From CAXXHQ01 sp963665265 (lineage in GTDB: Bacteria > Planctomycetota > Planctomycetia > Pirellulales > Thermoguttaceae), in the NCBI GenBank assembly GCA_963665265.2, contig OY762224.2:2232001-2296000 (forward strand): 64,000 nt of DNA, read 5' to 3'. Numbering within the stretch: position 1 is the stretch's first letter; each line of letters starts with the position of its first letter. The notes under the pieces were generated by a model that saw only the letters and a program-made list of their open reading frames with translations, did no database searches and was not told where the DNA came from. Both the position numbers and the translations under genes were made by a program. Shown here one piece after another: positions 1-9,044 of this stretch.

Positions 1-2
1 TA

Positions 3-2141
3 GCCGTCCCAGGATTGGTCCTGGCTTTGTTTTTTCCCGCCGTATTGAATTGGCGAGAATCAGCCAGAAGGTCGCAGTGCGGCGATAACCTCCGGCAAAT
101 TGGAGCGGCGTTAAACGCTTATCACGACGTTCATCAAACGCTTCCCCCCGCTTCCATACAGCCTGACAAGCGAAATCGGATTACTTTATGGGCACCCGAA
201 GGGGAGCCTAAGGACATCTTAGTCGCTCCGCAGGCGAATTGGACGGTCTTGTTGTTGCCCTATCTCGGCAAAGAAGATTTATTTATAAAGTTCGATCCGG
301 CCGTTCCGGTTTTTGATGCCCGTAACGAAGCCGCGCGAACGACTGAGTTGGCGATTATGACTTGCCCTTCCGACTCCTTTCACAATACGGAAAACAATTA
401 TGTGATGGAGCAGGAAGACCGAACAAAAAGCGTCTTTGCCCGAGGTAACTTCGCTATCAACATGGGGGTGAGCGCCGTATGGAAGGGGACAGATAATCCA
501 GGATACCCCCAGGTTGATCCCATCCGCGTTACCACGGAGGGCAACATGGAACGCTGGTGGGGAAACGGCGTGGCGGGATTTAACAAAAGCTTCTCTTTCA
601 AGAATTTTACGAATCGGCTTTCCACAACCGTCGTTGTTGATGAGATTAGGGCAGGGATACTGCCTGTTGATGCGAGGGGAGCCTGGGCATTGGGACTTGT
701 CGGCTCCAGCATCACGCATGCTCACGGAATTTACGGAGATTGCAGTAATCCTAACCCGCCGGACAAAAACGCCGACGATAGTTACGGCGCTGTTCGGTTG
801 CACCAATGCCTTGACGCAGACACCATTGTAAAGGAGGGAATGACTTGTTGCGATCACCATTGGCAGTTTCACCAAGCGGGAGCAAGAAGCCTCCATCCTA
901 ACGGAGTAAACGTACTGACTGCGGATGGGGCTGTGCATTTTACATTCAACGACGTGAATCGGAATTTGTGGCACCTGATTCATTCCCGAGAAACGCCTCG
1001 GGAAATCGACGTGCGGGGGATTTCTTCGCACGCATCCGAAGGCACGTTCTTGACTGTTGATAAAATCGACGCCCAAGTCAACGCAGAGGGAAGAAATTCG
1101 GAGAGTTCGCTAAGTAACGCCGCTCTTGATAAAGAGAAGGAAATAGCCAACTCCCTCGGCATGAAACTTCGCCTGATTCCAACCGGCGAATATCAAATGG
1201 GTGCGCCGACCAATGAAATTTCCATTGCTTTTCCTGAAGAAACGCCTGAGCATCTTGTGCGGATCACGAAACCTTTCTACATGGGTGTTTATGAAGTTAC
1301 TCGTCAGGAATACCAGGAAATCATGCATGCCTATCCGGCATTGCACACCTATGATCGGACCACGGATATTAAAGCCGATGGAGAGAGCAGTGATTTGATT
1401 GCCGCTAAACAACACAATGAGCATTTTAATCAGTTGAACGATGCCCTCAAGGCCGCCAAAGAGCGCTTAGCAGCAAAAGTTGCTCGTCAGGAAATTTCCA
1501 AATCGCAGGCAATAAAAGAGCGGCAAACTCTTCAGGAACGAAGCCAGCGAGAGCGGGCCAAACTCGTAACGGCCTGGAATGAAGAGGACGCTTTGCGAAA
1601 AACGAGCTTGAGGGAAGACCTCGCCAAGGAAGAGGCGAGAGTAGCCAAAGAAATCGCTGATTTGAAGCGGCACCCCGTCAACTTGGTTTCTTGGTACGAT
1701 GCCGTGGAATTTTGCAAGTGTCTTTCGGAATTGCCCGAAGAGAAAGCGGCTGGACGACGTTATCGGCTGCCGACCGAAGCGGAGTGGGAATACGCCGGAC
1801 GCGGCGGCGACGCCAGCCCCGAGATGGACGATCCCGAACTCCAAGAGCGGCATAATCGGTGGCCCACAGCGGTCGGCTCGGGAACACCCAACGTTTTCGG
1901 TCTCTACGACATGAGCGAAAACGTTTGCGAGTGGTGTTCGGATTGGTTCTTGCGGGAATACTACGCCGTTTCGCCGACCAACGATCCGCAAGGTCCGTCA
2001 GACGGCGCGTTAAAGGTCGTGCGAGGTAGCAATTGGTTGTTTCGAGGCAATCAATGTCAGTATACACAAAGCCCCGCCGAACCTTGGAGAGCGAACCGTT
2101 TTATCGGGTTCCGAGTCGTTTGCGAAATTGTAAAGCCGTGA
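3..2141 (+). CDS. DUF1559 protein fused to a formylglycine-generating-enzyme-like (SUMF1) domain, 5'-partial
   Basis: The frame is open through the left edge of the window. The first visible start-like codon (TTG at 15) falls inside the hydrophobic segment of a type IV pilin-like N-terminus (FPAVLNWRESARRSQCGDNL), so the prepilin signal lies upstream and the gene is truncated. Residues to about 330 (counted from base 15) are a DUF1559 domain ending in the usual TADGAVHF-type strand. From about 378 (NSLGMKLRLIPTGEYQMG) an FGE-sulfatase fold begins. It is interrupted at about 465-550 by a Lys/Glu-rich predicted coiled coil and resumes at HPVNLVSWYDAVEFC, with the conserved RLPTEAEWEYAGRGG and FGLYDMSENVCEW motifs. 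The C-terminal part lacks the typical cysteine pair of catalytic FGE, so a binding or structural role is more likely than enzymatic activity. The cellular role is unknown. The next gene fragment starts 1 base after the stop. Confidence 0.85.
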   Translation, partial: AVPGLVLALFFPAVLNWRESARRSQCGDNLRQIGAALNAYHDVHQTLPPASIQPDKRNRITLWAPEGEPKDILVAPQANWTVLLLPYLGKEDLFIKFDPAVPVFDARNEAARTTELAIMTCPSDSFHNTENNYVMEQEDRTKSVFARGNFAINMGVSAVWKGTDNPGYPQVDPIRVTTEGNMERWWGNGVAGFNKSFSFKNFTNRLSTTVVVDEIRAGILPVDARGAWALGLVGSSITHAHGIYGDCSNPNPPDKNADDSYGAVRLHQCLDADTIVKEGMTCCDHHWQFHQAGARSLHPNGVNVLTADGAVHFTFNDVNRNLWHLIHSRETPREIDVRGISSHASEGTFLTVDKIDAQVNAEGRNSESSLSNAALDKEKEIANSLGMKLRLIPTGEYQMGAPTNEISIAFPEETPEHLVRITKPFYMGVYEVTRQEYQEIMHAYPALHTYDRTTDIKADGESSDLIAAKQHNEHFNQLNDALKAAKERLAAKVARQEISKSQAIKERQTLQERSQRERAKLVTAWNEEDALRKTSLREDLAKEEARVAKEIADLKRHPVNLVSWYDAVEFCKCLSELPEEKAAGRRYRLPTEAEWEYAGRGGDASPEMDDPELQERHNRWPTAVGSGTPNVFGLYDMSENVCEWCSDWFLREYYAVSPTNDPQGPSDGALKVVRGSNWLFRGNQCQYTQSPAEPWRANRFIGFRVVCEIVKP

Positions 2142-2142
2142 G

Positions 2143-2661
2143 ATGAGTTTCTCCAACTTTGAACGAATGATATTAACGCTGGACGGTTTGCTGGTGGCAG
2201 CGATCGTCGTTTCGGGGAGTTGTTTTTGCACATGTATTATTTGGGACTATTATTCGCTTCGTGTGGGATTGCAGCGTGAACAATTCCTTGACGGCGGTGA
2301 AAATAAAACTTCGATGGGATACTTGCTGTTCCTGCCTCAAGATAATTACAAAGACGACCACCGCCGCCCCTTGCTTCTGTTCTTGCACGGAGCCGGAGAG
2401 TGCGGCAACGATCTAACTCAGATTGCGAAAGTCGGTTCCACCATGTTGGTAGAAAAGCGAAAGAACTTGCCCTTTAACCTCGTCCCCTCACAGTGTTCCG
2501 CAGAAACTTACTGGGGCGTAGAAAGCCTTAATTCTCTTTTAGAAGATGTTATTGCGAAGTATCAAGTTGATAAAAAGCCGATTTGTGTGACGGGATACGA
2601 AGAACTAACGCTGCGAACGTCCCTCAATGAACTTTTAACGCCAAAATGGCGGTATTTTGAT
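2143..2661 (+). pseudogene. Truncated membrane-anchored alpha/beta-hydrolase (esterase) fragment
   Basis: The ATG lies 1 base after the preceding stop. The encoded piece has an N-terminal membrane anchor (LDGLLVAAIVVSG). It continues with the start of a serine-esterase fold: YLLFLPQDNYKDDHRRPLL, then LFLHGAGECGNDL, the oxyanion-side HGxGE motif of predicted phospholipase/polyhydroxybutyrate-depolymerase-like hydrolases. The match stops at KPICVTGYE, just where the nucleophile elbow GxSxGG should follow. The nucleophile, acid and histidine are therefore all missing. The frame stays open and runs into the DUF1559 gene at 2674. I read this as a hydrolase gene truncated by deletion and now fused in frame by chance. 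A genuine 519-residue fusion protein is possible but less likely. Confidence 0.6.
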
Positions 2662-2673
2662 ATGAGAACAAAT

Positions 2674-3702
2674 ATGTCCGTTCCCAATACTCAAAAACGT
2701 CCAGGTTTTACACTGGTGGAGCTTCTGGTAGTGATCGCCATTATTGGCATTTTGATTTCTTTGCTGCTTCCCGCCGTTCAGTCAGCGAGGGAGGCGGCTC
2801 GAAGATTGCATTGCCGCAACAATCTTCGGCAGATTGGATTGGCTACGCAACTTCACATCGAATCCCAAAAGTTCTATCCGACGGGCGGGTGGGGATGGTG
2901 GTGGGTCGGCGATCCCGAACGAGGCTTCGGAAAGAACCAACCGGGCGGATGGGTATATAACATCCTACCGTTCATCGAACAGGGAAGCCTCCATGACATG
3001 CCCAAAAAGGCTGCGTCGGCCGCCGATAAATTGACGCTTACCAATCAAATGGTTCACATCCCGGTCTCGATGATGACCTGCCCGACTCGCAGGGAGGCGA
3101 TTCCGTTGCCGAAGATCAAAGACGGCCTAAGAGTGGCGAACAACTCGGCACCGAATAGCCCAACCGACAACGTTTTGACGAGGTCCGATTACGCCGCCTG
3201 CTGCGGAAATCAAAGTTTTAATCAGTACGACATCGACACGGGAGTAGGCGGCGGTCCGAAATCCTACGAAACCGCAAACAGTTGGAAATGGCCCGAGGCG
3301 GATAATCCCAACAGTAAAGACTACCAGAACGGCGTGAGTTACATGCGATCCGCCGTTCGCTTAATCGACGTGAAGCGGGGAGCGAGCCACACGATCTTGG
3401 CCGGCGAAAAATATCTCAATCCGATTCATTACTTGACAGGTTTGGACCAGGGAGACAATGAGAGCATGTTCACGGGCCAGAACAATGACAACTACCGCAC
3501 AACCTACGACGAGCCGATTCACGACAAGCGAGGCGTTGAGGCCCTGGTCCGGTTTGGTAGTGCCCATCCCATTGCCTGTCACTTCGTGTTCTGCGACGGC
3601 TCCGTGCATGGCGTATCGTATGAGGTCGATCCGATCACCTTCGCCATTTTCGGCTCTCGCAATGACCCGACGATTGCGGGAACAAGCATCACCGACGAAT
3701 AA
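2674..3702 (+). CDS. DUF1559 pseudopilin-like protein
   Basis: This protein has a type IV prepilin-like leader: basic residues (NTQKRPG), cleavage before FTLVELLVV, then a hydrophobic helix ending in LLLPAVQSAREAARR. That is the standard planctomycete DUF1559/SBP_bac_10 N-terminus. The C-terminus has the family strand HFVFCDGSVHGVSYEVDP. The length of about 342 residues fits the family. Starts at 2662 and 2674 are both ATG. I prefer 2674 because the leader lengths of relatives are short, although the frame is open back to 2143. DUF1559 proteins are very numerous in planctomycetes and are thought to be exported and surface-associated. Their function is not established. The gene sits between the hydrolase remnant and a secreted glycosidase-like gene 27 bases downstream, probably in one transcript. 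Confidence 0.88.
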   Translation: MSVPNTQKRPGFTLVELLVVIAIIGILISLLLPAVQSAREAARRLHCRNNLRQIGLATQLHIESQKFYPTGGWGWWWVGDPERGFGKNQPGGWVYNILPFIEQGSLHDMPKKAASAADKLTLTNQMVHIPVSMMTCPTRREAIPLPKIKDGLRVANNSAPNSPTDNVLTRSDYAACCGNQSFNQYDIDTGVGGGPKSYETANSWKWPEADNPNSKDYQNGVSYMRSAVRLIDVKRGASHTILAGEKYLNPIHYLTGLDQGDNESMFTGQNNDNYRTTYDEPIHDKRGVEALVRFGSAHPIACHFVFCDGSVHGVSYEVDPITFAIFGSRNDPTIAGTSITDE

Positions 3703-3729
3703 TCCTCCTCGATTTAGGAATAGGCTTTC

Positions 3730-6639
3730 ATGAAATCCCTTGTCCTCCTCCTGCCGATAAGCGTTTGTTTGCTAATCGCTCCCGCACAGGCTGCGGAAAA
3801 AATCATTCCCCGCGTCACCGTTCAGACTGACAGGGCAGTTGCCAAGACAAGCTCCGGCTTATACGGCGTGAATCTTGACGAGATGAGTCATGCCGTTGAC
3901 GGCGGGATTTTCGGAGAACTGGTAAGAAATCAATCATTCAGTGATTTGAACCAGTGGCGGCTTACTATGACGGGATCGGCGAAAGGAGAGGTTTCATCCG
4001 ATGATCGTAATCCTCGACGAGGCGGCTCTCCTTCGGTAATGTTGCACGTCGAAGAAACGAATGACGGCAAAGTCGGCTTGGCAAACGAAGGATATTGGGG
4101 AATTCCGATCCGAAAGGACGGAGTTTACGTTCTTTCGGTGACGGCGAAGGGGGCGGGAGAATTGACGGCTTGCCTGGAGAGCAAGGACGGAAAAGTCCTC
4201 TACACATCCCAAACCGTCTCTCAACAACTTTCAGGTGATTGGAAGACGTATCGGATCAATCTCGTTCCGACCGTTACGGACTCCGAGGCGAAGTTGGTTC
4301 TTTACGTCGATAAGCCGGGAACGATTTGGTTCGACACGGTCTCGCTCTTCCCCGAAAAAACGTGGAAAGATCGTCCGAAGGGGCTTCGAGAGGATTTGGC
4401 GAAACGTCTCCAAAATCTTCACCCTTCCTTCGTGCGATTCACGTTCGCCGAACCGAACCTATTTCAAACGGCGAACGGATTTGGGCTGCACGACTACCTG
4501 CAATTGTGTGAAGACGTAGGGGCGGACGCTTGGCTGGTCGTTGACGGAAGTTCTTTCAGTTCCAAAGAGAAAATCCGCTTCGTACAAGATATTCAAAATA
4601 CTGTTGAATACGCTCTGGGGACGGAGCAAAGCCCAGAGGGGATGAAAAGGAGCAAGACGGGGCATTCTCGGCCCTTTAATCTAAAATACTTGGAGATCGG
4701 CGGTGATTTTGAAGGGACGAAGTATGCGGAATGTTATGCGGCAGTTCACGACGCCCTTCACGAAGGATATCCGCAGATCAAGCTAGTTTCCAAAGAGTGG
4801 CTTGGCAAGACTGCTCCTTGTCCGGCGGAGATAGTGAATGAACGGTATTATTCCGATCCCGATTTCTTCCTTCAGAACGCCCATCAATACGACTCCTATG
4901 ACCGCAAGGGGCCGCAAATCAGCGTCGGCGAATACGCCGTAACCGACAAGGCGGGGCAAGGGAACCTTCGTGCCGCCGTCGCTGAGGCTGCCTTTCTGAC
5001 TGGGATTGAGCGAAACTCCGAGGTGGTTTCGATGGCGTCCTACTCTCCTTTATTGGCTAACGTCAACGACAAGCAGTGGAATCCCAATCTAATCAATTTT
5101 GACGGGACTCGCTCTTACGTCACTCCGTCCTATCATGTGCAGAAAATGTTCAGCGAAAATCGAAGCGACTACGTCGTTCCGGCGAACGTCGATTTCATCC
5201 CTGAAAAAAAGCCACAACTTAGGCATGGAGCGATCGGACTTGCCACTTGGCAGACCAAGGCGGAGTTCAAAGATATTAGCGTAACGAGCGGCGGAACGAA
5301 GCTTTTTGAAAGTAACTCGCTTACGGGTTGGAAGACGATTAGCGGTACGTGGACGGCGGGGGACGGAGTTCTGCGGCAAACGAGCGTGGAAAATGAATGT
5401 CGTATCGTCGCTGGCGACGACAAGTGGACGAACTACACGCTCTCGTTGAAGGCCAAGAAACTCGAAGGCAAAGAGGGCTTCTTGATTATGTTTCACGTCA
5501 GCGGCGAGAAGGACTGGGTATGGTGGAACGTCGGCGGCTGGGGAAACGCCCATCACTGCGTGGAGTTGACAGCCAACGGCGCTCGCTCGGGTTTATGCAC
5601 TTGGATGGACGGCAAGATTGAAAATGAGCGTTGGTACGACATTGAAATCAAAATCAACGGAGGGAAGATAAGCTGCTATCTGGACGGTAAACTGTTTCAA
5701 ACGGCGTTTTATCCAGGCGTCGAGACCTTCGCCGCCGTGAAGACGCCTAACAAAGACGGGCTAGAGGAAGTCGTATTCAAAAAGCCCTATAACGTCAGCT
5801 ATAGCGAACTTGATGCGGATAAGATGCCAAAACATGGCGGCATCGGCGTCGGATCATGGCATTCGCAGGCGGAGTTCAAGGACATTCGAGTGACGCAAGG
5901 AGAAAAAGTTCTTTACTCTTCCGATTCCGTAAAAGAGCTTTCTGACTGGAAGAATTTTGGAGGCGATTGGAACGTGACGAACGGAGTTTTGCGGCAGATC
6001 GATCTCGGAGCGGGATGTCGAGTCACGACGGGCGATCCCGTTTGGAGCGACTACACGCTTTCCTTAAAGGCTCGAAAACTGAACGGCTTGGAAGGGTTCT
6101 TGATTATGTTCCGAGTCGCCGATGACAAAAACTTCATCTGGTGGAACGTCGGCGGCTGGGAGAATCGGCAGCACGGACTTGAAATGACTTTGGAAGGGAT
6201 GCGAATGGGGCTTGGAAAAGCTGCCCCCGGTGGAATCGCCAACGGGCGTTGGTACGACGTGCGAGTGGAGGTTCGCGGTCCTAAAATCCGTTGCTTCCTG
6301 GACGACGAATTGATTCATGTCGTCAACTATCCGCTGGCGGAGTCGATTTTCGCCTCGGCCGGACTGAACCAAGCCAAAGACGAAATGATTCTCAAGGTCG
6401 TGAACACCAGCGATTCCGAACAAGAGACGGAAATCGGGTTGGACGGGGTGGAGCGAGTCGTATCCCAGGCGAAAACTGTCGTTCTGACCTCAAAGAGACT
6501 AGAGGACGAGAACTCGTTCGACGATCCCCAAAAAGTTTCGCCCGTGGAGAGCGAGGTTCCGATCCAAACGCCTTCATTCCGACGGACGTTTCCCGCCAAT
6601 TCGGTAACAGTGATGCGATTCAAAGTCCAGACGGAGTAG
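3730..6639 (+). CDS. Secreted GH51-like (alpha-L-arabinofuranosidase-like) protein with two LamG-like modules
   Basis: A signal peptide (MKSLVLLLPISVCLLIAPAQA) is followed by a GH51-type N-terminus (YGVNLDEMSHAVDGGIFGEL), a carbohydrate-binding CBM4/9-like beta module (about 75-200) and a TIM-barrel region. The nucleophile region of GH51 enzymes is recognisable as GEYAV with Glu401. The acid/base site, usually EIGNE, reads EIGGD at 322-326, so the general acid is Asp or absent and activity is doubtful. After the barrel come two similar LamG/DUF1080-like modules (about 500-665 and 702-865). The protein ends in a beta domain like that at the end of arabinofuranosidases. The likely role is recognition or breakdown of plant- or algal-type polysaccharide outside the cytoplasm. 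The gene follows the DUF1559 gene by 27 bases and converges with the LRR gene, leaving 3 bases between the stops. Confidence 0.75.
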   Translation: MKSLVLLLPISVCLLIAPAQAAEKIIPRVTVQTDRAVAKTSSGLYGVNLDEMSHAVDGGIFGELVRNQSFSDLNQWRLTMTGSAKGEVSSDDRNPRRGGSPSVMLHVEETNDGKVGLANEGYWGIPIRKDGVYVLSVTAKGAGELTACLESKDGKVLYTSQTVSQQLSGDWKTYRINLVPTVTDSEAKLVLYVDKPGTIWFDTVSLFPEKTWKDRPKGLREDLAKRLQNLHPSFVRFTFAEPNLFQTANGFGLHDYLQLCEDVGADAWLVVDGSSFSSKEKIRFVQDIQNTVEYALGTEQSPEGMKRSKTGHSRPFNLKYLEIGGDFEGTKYAECYAAVHDALHEGYPQIKLVSKEWLGKTAPCPAEIVNERYYSDPDFFLQNAHQYDSYDRKGPQISVGEYAVTDKAGQGNLRAAVAEAAFLTGIERNSEVVSMASYSPLLANVNDKQWNPNLINFDGTRSYVTPSYHVQKMFSENRSDYVVPANVDFIPEKKPQLRHGAIGLATWQTKAEFKDISVTSGGTKLFESNSLTGWKTISGTWTAGDGVLRQTSVENECRIVAGDDKWTNYTLSLKAKKLEGKEGFLIMFHVSGEKDWVWWNVGGWGNAHHCVELTANGARSGLCTWMDGKIENERWYDIEIKINGGKISCYLDGKLFQTAFYPGVETFAAVKTPNKDGLEEVVFKKPYNVSYSELDADKMPKHGGIGVGSWHSQAEFKDIRVTQGEKVLYSSDSVKELSDWKNFGGDWNVTNGVLRQIDLGAGCRVTTGDPVWSDYTLSLKARKLNGLEGFLIMFRVADDKNFIWWNVGGWENRQHGLEMTLEGMRMGLGKAAPGGIANGRWYDVRVEVRGPKIRCFLDDELIHVVNYPLAESIFASAGLNQAKDEMILKVVNTSDSEQETEIGLDGVERVVSQAKTVVLTSKRLEDENSFDDPQKVSPVESEVPIQTPSFRRTFPANSVTVMRFKVQTE
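5230..6335 (+). repeat. Tandem duplication of a LamG-like module inside the glycosidase-like gene
   Basis: Copy 1 (about 5230-5720) and copy 2 (about 5836-6335) encode modules aligning end to end. Shared blocks include TKAEFKDISVT / SQAEFKDIRVT, YTLSLKAKKLEGKEGFLIMF / YTLSLKARKLNGLEGFLIMF and WWNVGGWGN / WWNVGGWEN. The shared blocks are too long to be chance, so this is an internal duplication that has since diverged. Confidence 0.85.
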
Positions 6640-6642
6640 TAG

Positions 6643-7488
6643 TCATTGATTGATCTCGGCCTTCGATTCTTCCGCCGAGTCGGGATCGAATGAATCGACT
6701 GTTAACTGCGGAAGGGCCTTTTTAAGTTGTTCGACGGCGGAAGAGGATACTTTCATGTCCTTGGAGAGGGTTAGATGTTTCAGTGCGGCGATCGATGACA
6801 AACTCGAAACGCCGGCGTCGGTGACGGAATCTCCTCGAATGAGCAACCAGTTGAGGTTCGATAAGGCGTTTAGGCGTTTTAAGCCTTGATCGGTAATTTT
6901 TGTATAGGAGAGGTCCAAAACGTGAAGAGAGGTGATTTTTACGACCGCATCCAGCCCTGCGTCCGTCACGTCGTTGTAGCCGATTTGAAGCGATTGAACC
7001 GTGGAAAGTTCGGTAAGTCGATTTAGCCCCGCGTCGGTGATTTTAGAGGCGTTCAAGCTGAGCGATTTTAGGTTTTTGAGATTTTGGAGGTGAGCGAGTT
7101 GGGCGTCCGTCACTGCGACGTTCGCCATATTGAGCGACGACAAGTCATCGAGTTGAGAGAGTTTGGCTAAGATCGCATCGTCGGGTTTGGAGCAAGCGGC
7201 GAAGTTCAGGGAAGTGATTCTTCCTTGGTCTTTGGTGACGATGACTCCGGCTTTTTCCAATTCCGTAGCGATAACTTGTTCGGCGGCCGTATCACCGCTT
7301 TGCAGCCAGCCTCTTACGCCCTTGTCAGCGACAGAGGCGAAGGTTTGTTGGCCTTGCTCCGTGAAGCGAGCCCAGATGAATATGCCGCAGATTATCGCCA
7401 CGATCGACCAAATGACGAGTGACGCTTTACTGACGCCTCGATTAGGTTTTTGCGGGTCTTGAAAAACTTGCTGGAGATCGTCGGTCAT
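6643..7488 (-). CDS. Membrane-anchored leucine-rich-repeat protein
   Basis: The protein has 281 residues. A cytoplasmic N-terminus of about 20 residues precedes one membrane helix (ASLVIWSIVAIICGIFIWA). An outer domain follows, with at least six LRRs of the internalin/RNI-like type. Repeats read LTDAGLxxLxxLxxLxxLxL, for example ITDAGLNRLTELSTVQSLQI, VTDAGLDAV and ITDQGLKRL. The LRR domain starts after a short mixed region at about 55-85. LRR proteins of this pattern are common in planctomycetes and are assumed to bind proteins; no partner is visible here. The gene converges with the glycosidase-like gene. The small membrane protein at 7607 is divergent, so the 118-base gap must hold promoters for both. 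Confidence 0.85.
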   Translation of the reverse strand: MTDDLQQVFQDPQKPNRGVSKASLVIWSIVAIICGIFIWARFTEQGQQTFASVADKGVRGWLQSGDTAAEQVIATELEKAGVIVTKDQGRITSLNFAACSKPDDAILAKLSQLDDLSSLNMANVAVTDAQLAHLQNLKNLKSLSLNASKITDAGLNRLTELSTVQSLQIGYNDVTDAGLDAVVKITSLHVLDLSYTKITDQGLKRLNALSNLNWLLIRGDSVTDAGVSSLSSIAALKHLTLSKDMKVSSSAVEQLKKALPQLTVDSFDPDSAEESKAEINQ

Positions 7489-7606
7489 AAAACCCTCTGA
7501 CGTTAGGTTTGAGTAGCACGCTTTAGTTTTGTCGAATGTTCGTAAAATATACCTCGCAATTGAGAAATCGCCTAGCGAGGTCGTGACGCAATTAAAAGAG
7601 AGTACG

Positions 7607-7888
7607 ATGACCGCCCCCGAAGAAGAAAACGTCGCCGTGCAAGAGGCGCCGCAAGACGAGGAGATTACGCCCGAGGAGATTCGGGGTTGGCTGGAGTTCG
7701 GCTGTTGGACGACCTTGGCTCTCTGGCCTTTTTTGTATTGGGTGAACGGTCCAGCGGTTTCCGATGACCAGTTCGTGGTTCGCTCGGCGTTGATCGTGAT
7801 CGCCTTCGTGGGAGGGATTTCATTGCGAGCCTATAAGATCATGAAAAACAAAGCGGCGAAAAAAGATCAGGAAAACGTCAGCGGCTAA
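7607..7888 (+). CDS. Small two-helix membrane protein, unknown function
   Basis: I chose the ATG at 7607, preceded by a purine-rich AAAGAGAG sequence, rather than the upstream in-frame TTG at 7529. The encoded 93-residue protein has an acidic head (EEENVAVQEAPQDEEITPEE) and two hydrophobic helices (WLEFGCWTTLALWPFLYWV and SALIVIAFVGGISLRAY). It ends in a Lys-rich tail, so both ends are probably cytoplasmic. No family is recognised. A glycosyltransferase begins 41 bases downstream on the same strand, so the two may be co-transcribed. Confidence 0.7.
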   Translation: MTAPEEENVAVQEAPQDEEITPEEIRGWLEFGCWTTLALWPFLYWVNGPAVSDDQFVVRSALIVIAFVGGISLRAYKIMKNKAAKKDQENVSG

Positions 7889-7929
7889 CCGCAGAAACGG
7901 CTACTTTTCACTATGTGGGGTATTTTAAG

Positions 7930-8730
7930 ATGAAAACTTCCGTGCCGCTCAGCCAAGCGTCCGTGAATCAGGTCCATGTTCGGCATGCGACGATCCTGAC
8001 CGTAATCATTCCGGTTTACAACGAAGCCCAGACGCTCGAACGCTTAGTCCGTAAGGTGCTGGACGCCGATCCGCCGAAGCAAGTCATCGTCGTGGACGAC
8101 GGCTCGACCGACGACACGCCGAGGATATTGTCGGAGTTGCGGAGCCGCTACGGCATCGAAGTGCATTCTCATTCGTCGAACCGTGGTAAGGGCGCCTCCA
8201 TTCGCACCGGCCTAAAATACGCCGAGGGCGAATATACGATTATCCAAGACGGGGATATGGAGTACGATCCGGCGGAGTTCGGCAAACTGCTGAAACCGCT
8301 CCTGGCCAACGAGGCGACCGTCGTTTACGGCTCCCGGTACTTGGTTCGGCCGAAAGAGTTCAAGGAACGCTGGCGGTTCCTGCGCTTCGGCGTAAGCGTC
8401 CTCAACGTCGCCGTTCGTATTCTGTATAAAGTTCGGCTGACCGACGTTTACACCTGCTACAAGATGTTTCCGACGGAATTAGCAAGAAGGCTCGATCTTC
8501 AATCCGAGCGTTTTGAGCTTTGTGCGGAGTTGACTTCCAAATTGATCCGAGAAGGAATCAAGATCACGGAGGTGCCGATCGACTACCATTCCCGGCGGAA
8601 AGCGGACGGCAAAAAGATTCGCCTTAAAGACGGTTGGGAGGCATTGACGACGTTTTGGAAGTGGCGGCATTGGCGGCCAGTAAAGAATGTGCCGCAGGAT
8701 AAGTCGGTCAAATGGCGAATAGATCGCTAA
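7930..8730 (+). CDS. Family 2 glycosyltransferase (dolichyl-phosphate-mannose-synthase-like)
   Basis: The protein has 266 residues. The GT-A core starts with LTVIIPVYNEAQTLERL. It carries the nucleotide-binding VDDGSTDDTP, the N-K loop SNRGKGASIRTGLKYA and the metal-binding QDGDMEYDP (the DxD-type site of this branch). A later YHSRRKADGKKI motif is usual for DPMS-like enzymes. There is no C-terminal membrane domain, so it is probably a peripheral enzyme moving a sugar from a nucleotide donor to a polyprenyl phosphate. The ATG at 7930 gives the family-like start; the GTG at 7915 is an alternative. Its end overlaps the end of the opposing zinc-ribbon gene by 4 bases. Confidence 0.88.
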   Translation: MKTSVPLSQASVNQVHVRHATILTVIIPVYNEAQTLERLVRKVLDADPPKQVIVVDDGSTDDTPRILSELRSRYGIEVHSHSSNRGKGASIRTGLKYAEGEYTIIQDGDMEYDPAEFGKLLKPLLANEATVVYGSRYLVRPKEFKERWRFLRFGVSVLNVAVRILYKVRLTDVYTCYKMFPTELARRLDLQSERFELCAELTSKLIREGIKITEVPIDYHSRRKADGKKIRLKDGWEALTTFWKWRHWRPVKNVPQDKSVKWRIDR

Positions 8731-9044
8731 CGCCAAGAATGAACGATCACAACGATCAAGCCGATGCAAGTGATCGAATAAGCGGCAAGGTCAATTCGGT
8801 TCAATTCTATAATTTTCTCCCATTCCTTCTTCGTCGTGCAGCAAGGTTGATCGTCGGGAATCGAATTCTTGCAAGAAGGACATCTCCTATTAGTAACAAA
8901 ATCCTTATGACCGCATTTCGGACATATTCGGCTCAAGTTGCCCCTATCGATCAAAAGCGACCGATACACTGAGGTTCCGAAGGTCGTCGTGAGACAAGCT
9001 AAAATTCCGAATCCGATGAAGAGCGTGAATAAGTTAGATACCAT
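8727..9044 (-). CDS. Small zinc-ribbon membrane protein, unknown function
   Basis: I chose the internal ATG at 9044, which places a hydrophobic helix at the N-terminus (MVSNLFTLFIGFGILACLTT). The frame is open further upstream to 9149. The 105-residue product has a cytoplasmic-type zinc ribbon (CPKCGHKDF ... CPSC) in the middle and a second membrane helix near the end (YSITCIGLIVVIVHSW). It overlaps the end of the convergent glycosyltransferase gene by 4 bases. No named family is recognised. The zinc ligands and two helices argue against a chance reading frame. Confidence 0.6.
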   Translation of the reverse strand: MVSNLFTLFIGFGILACLTTTFGTSVYRSLLIDRGNLSRICPKCGHKDFVTNRRCPSCKNSIPDDQPCCTTKKEWEKIIELNRIDLAAYSITCIGLIVVIVHSWR

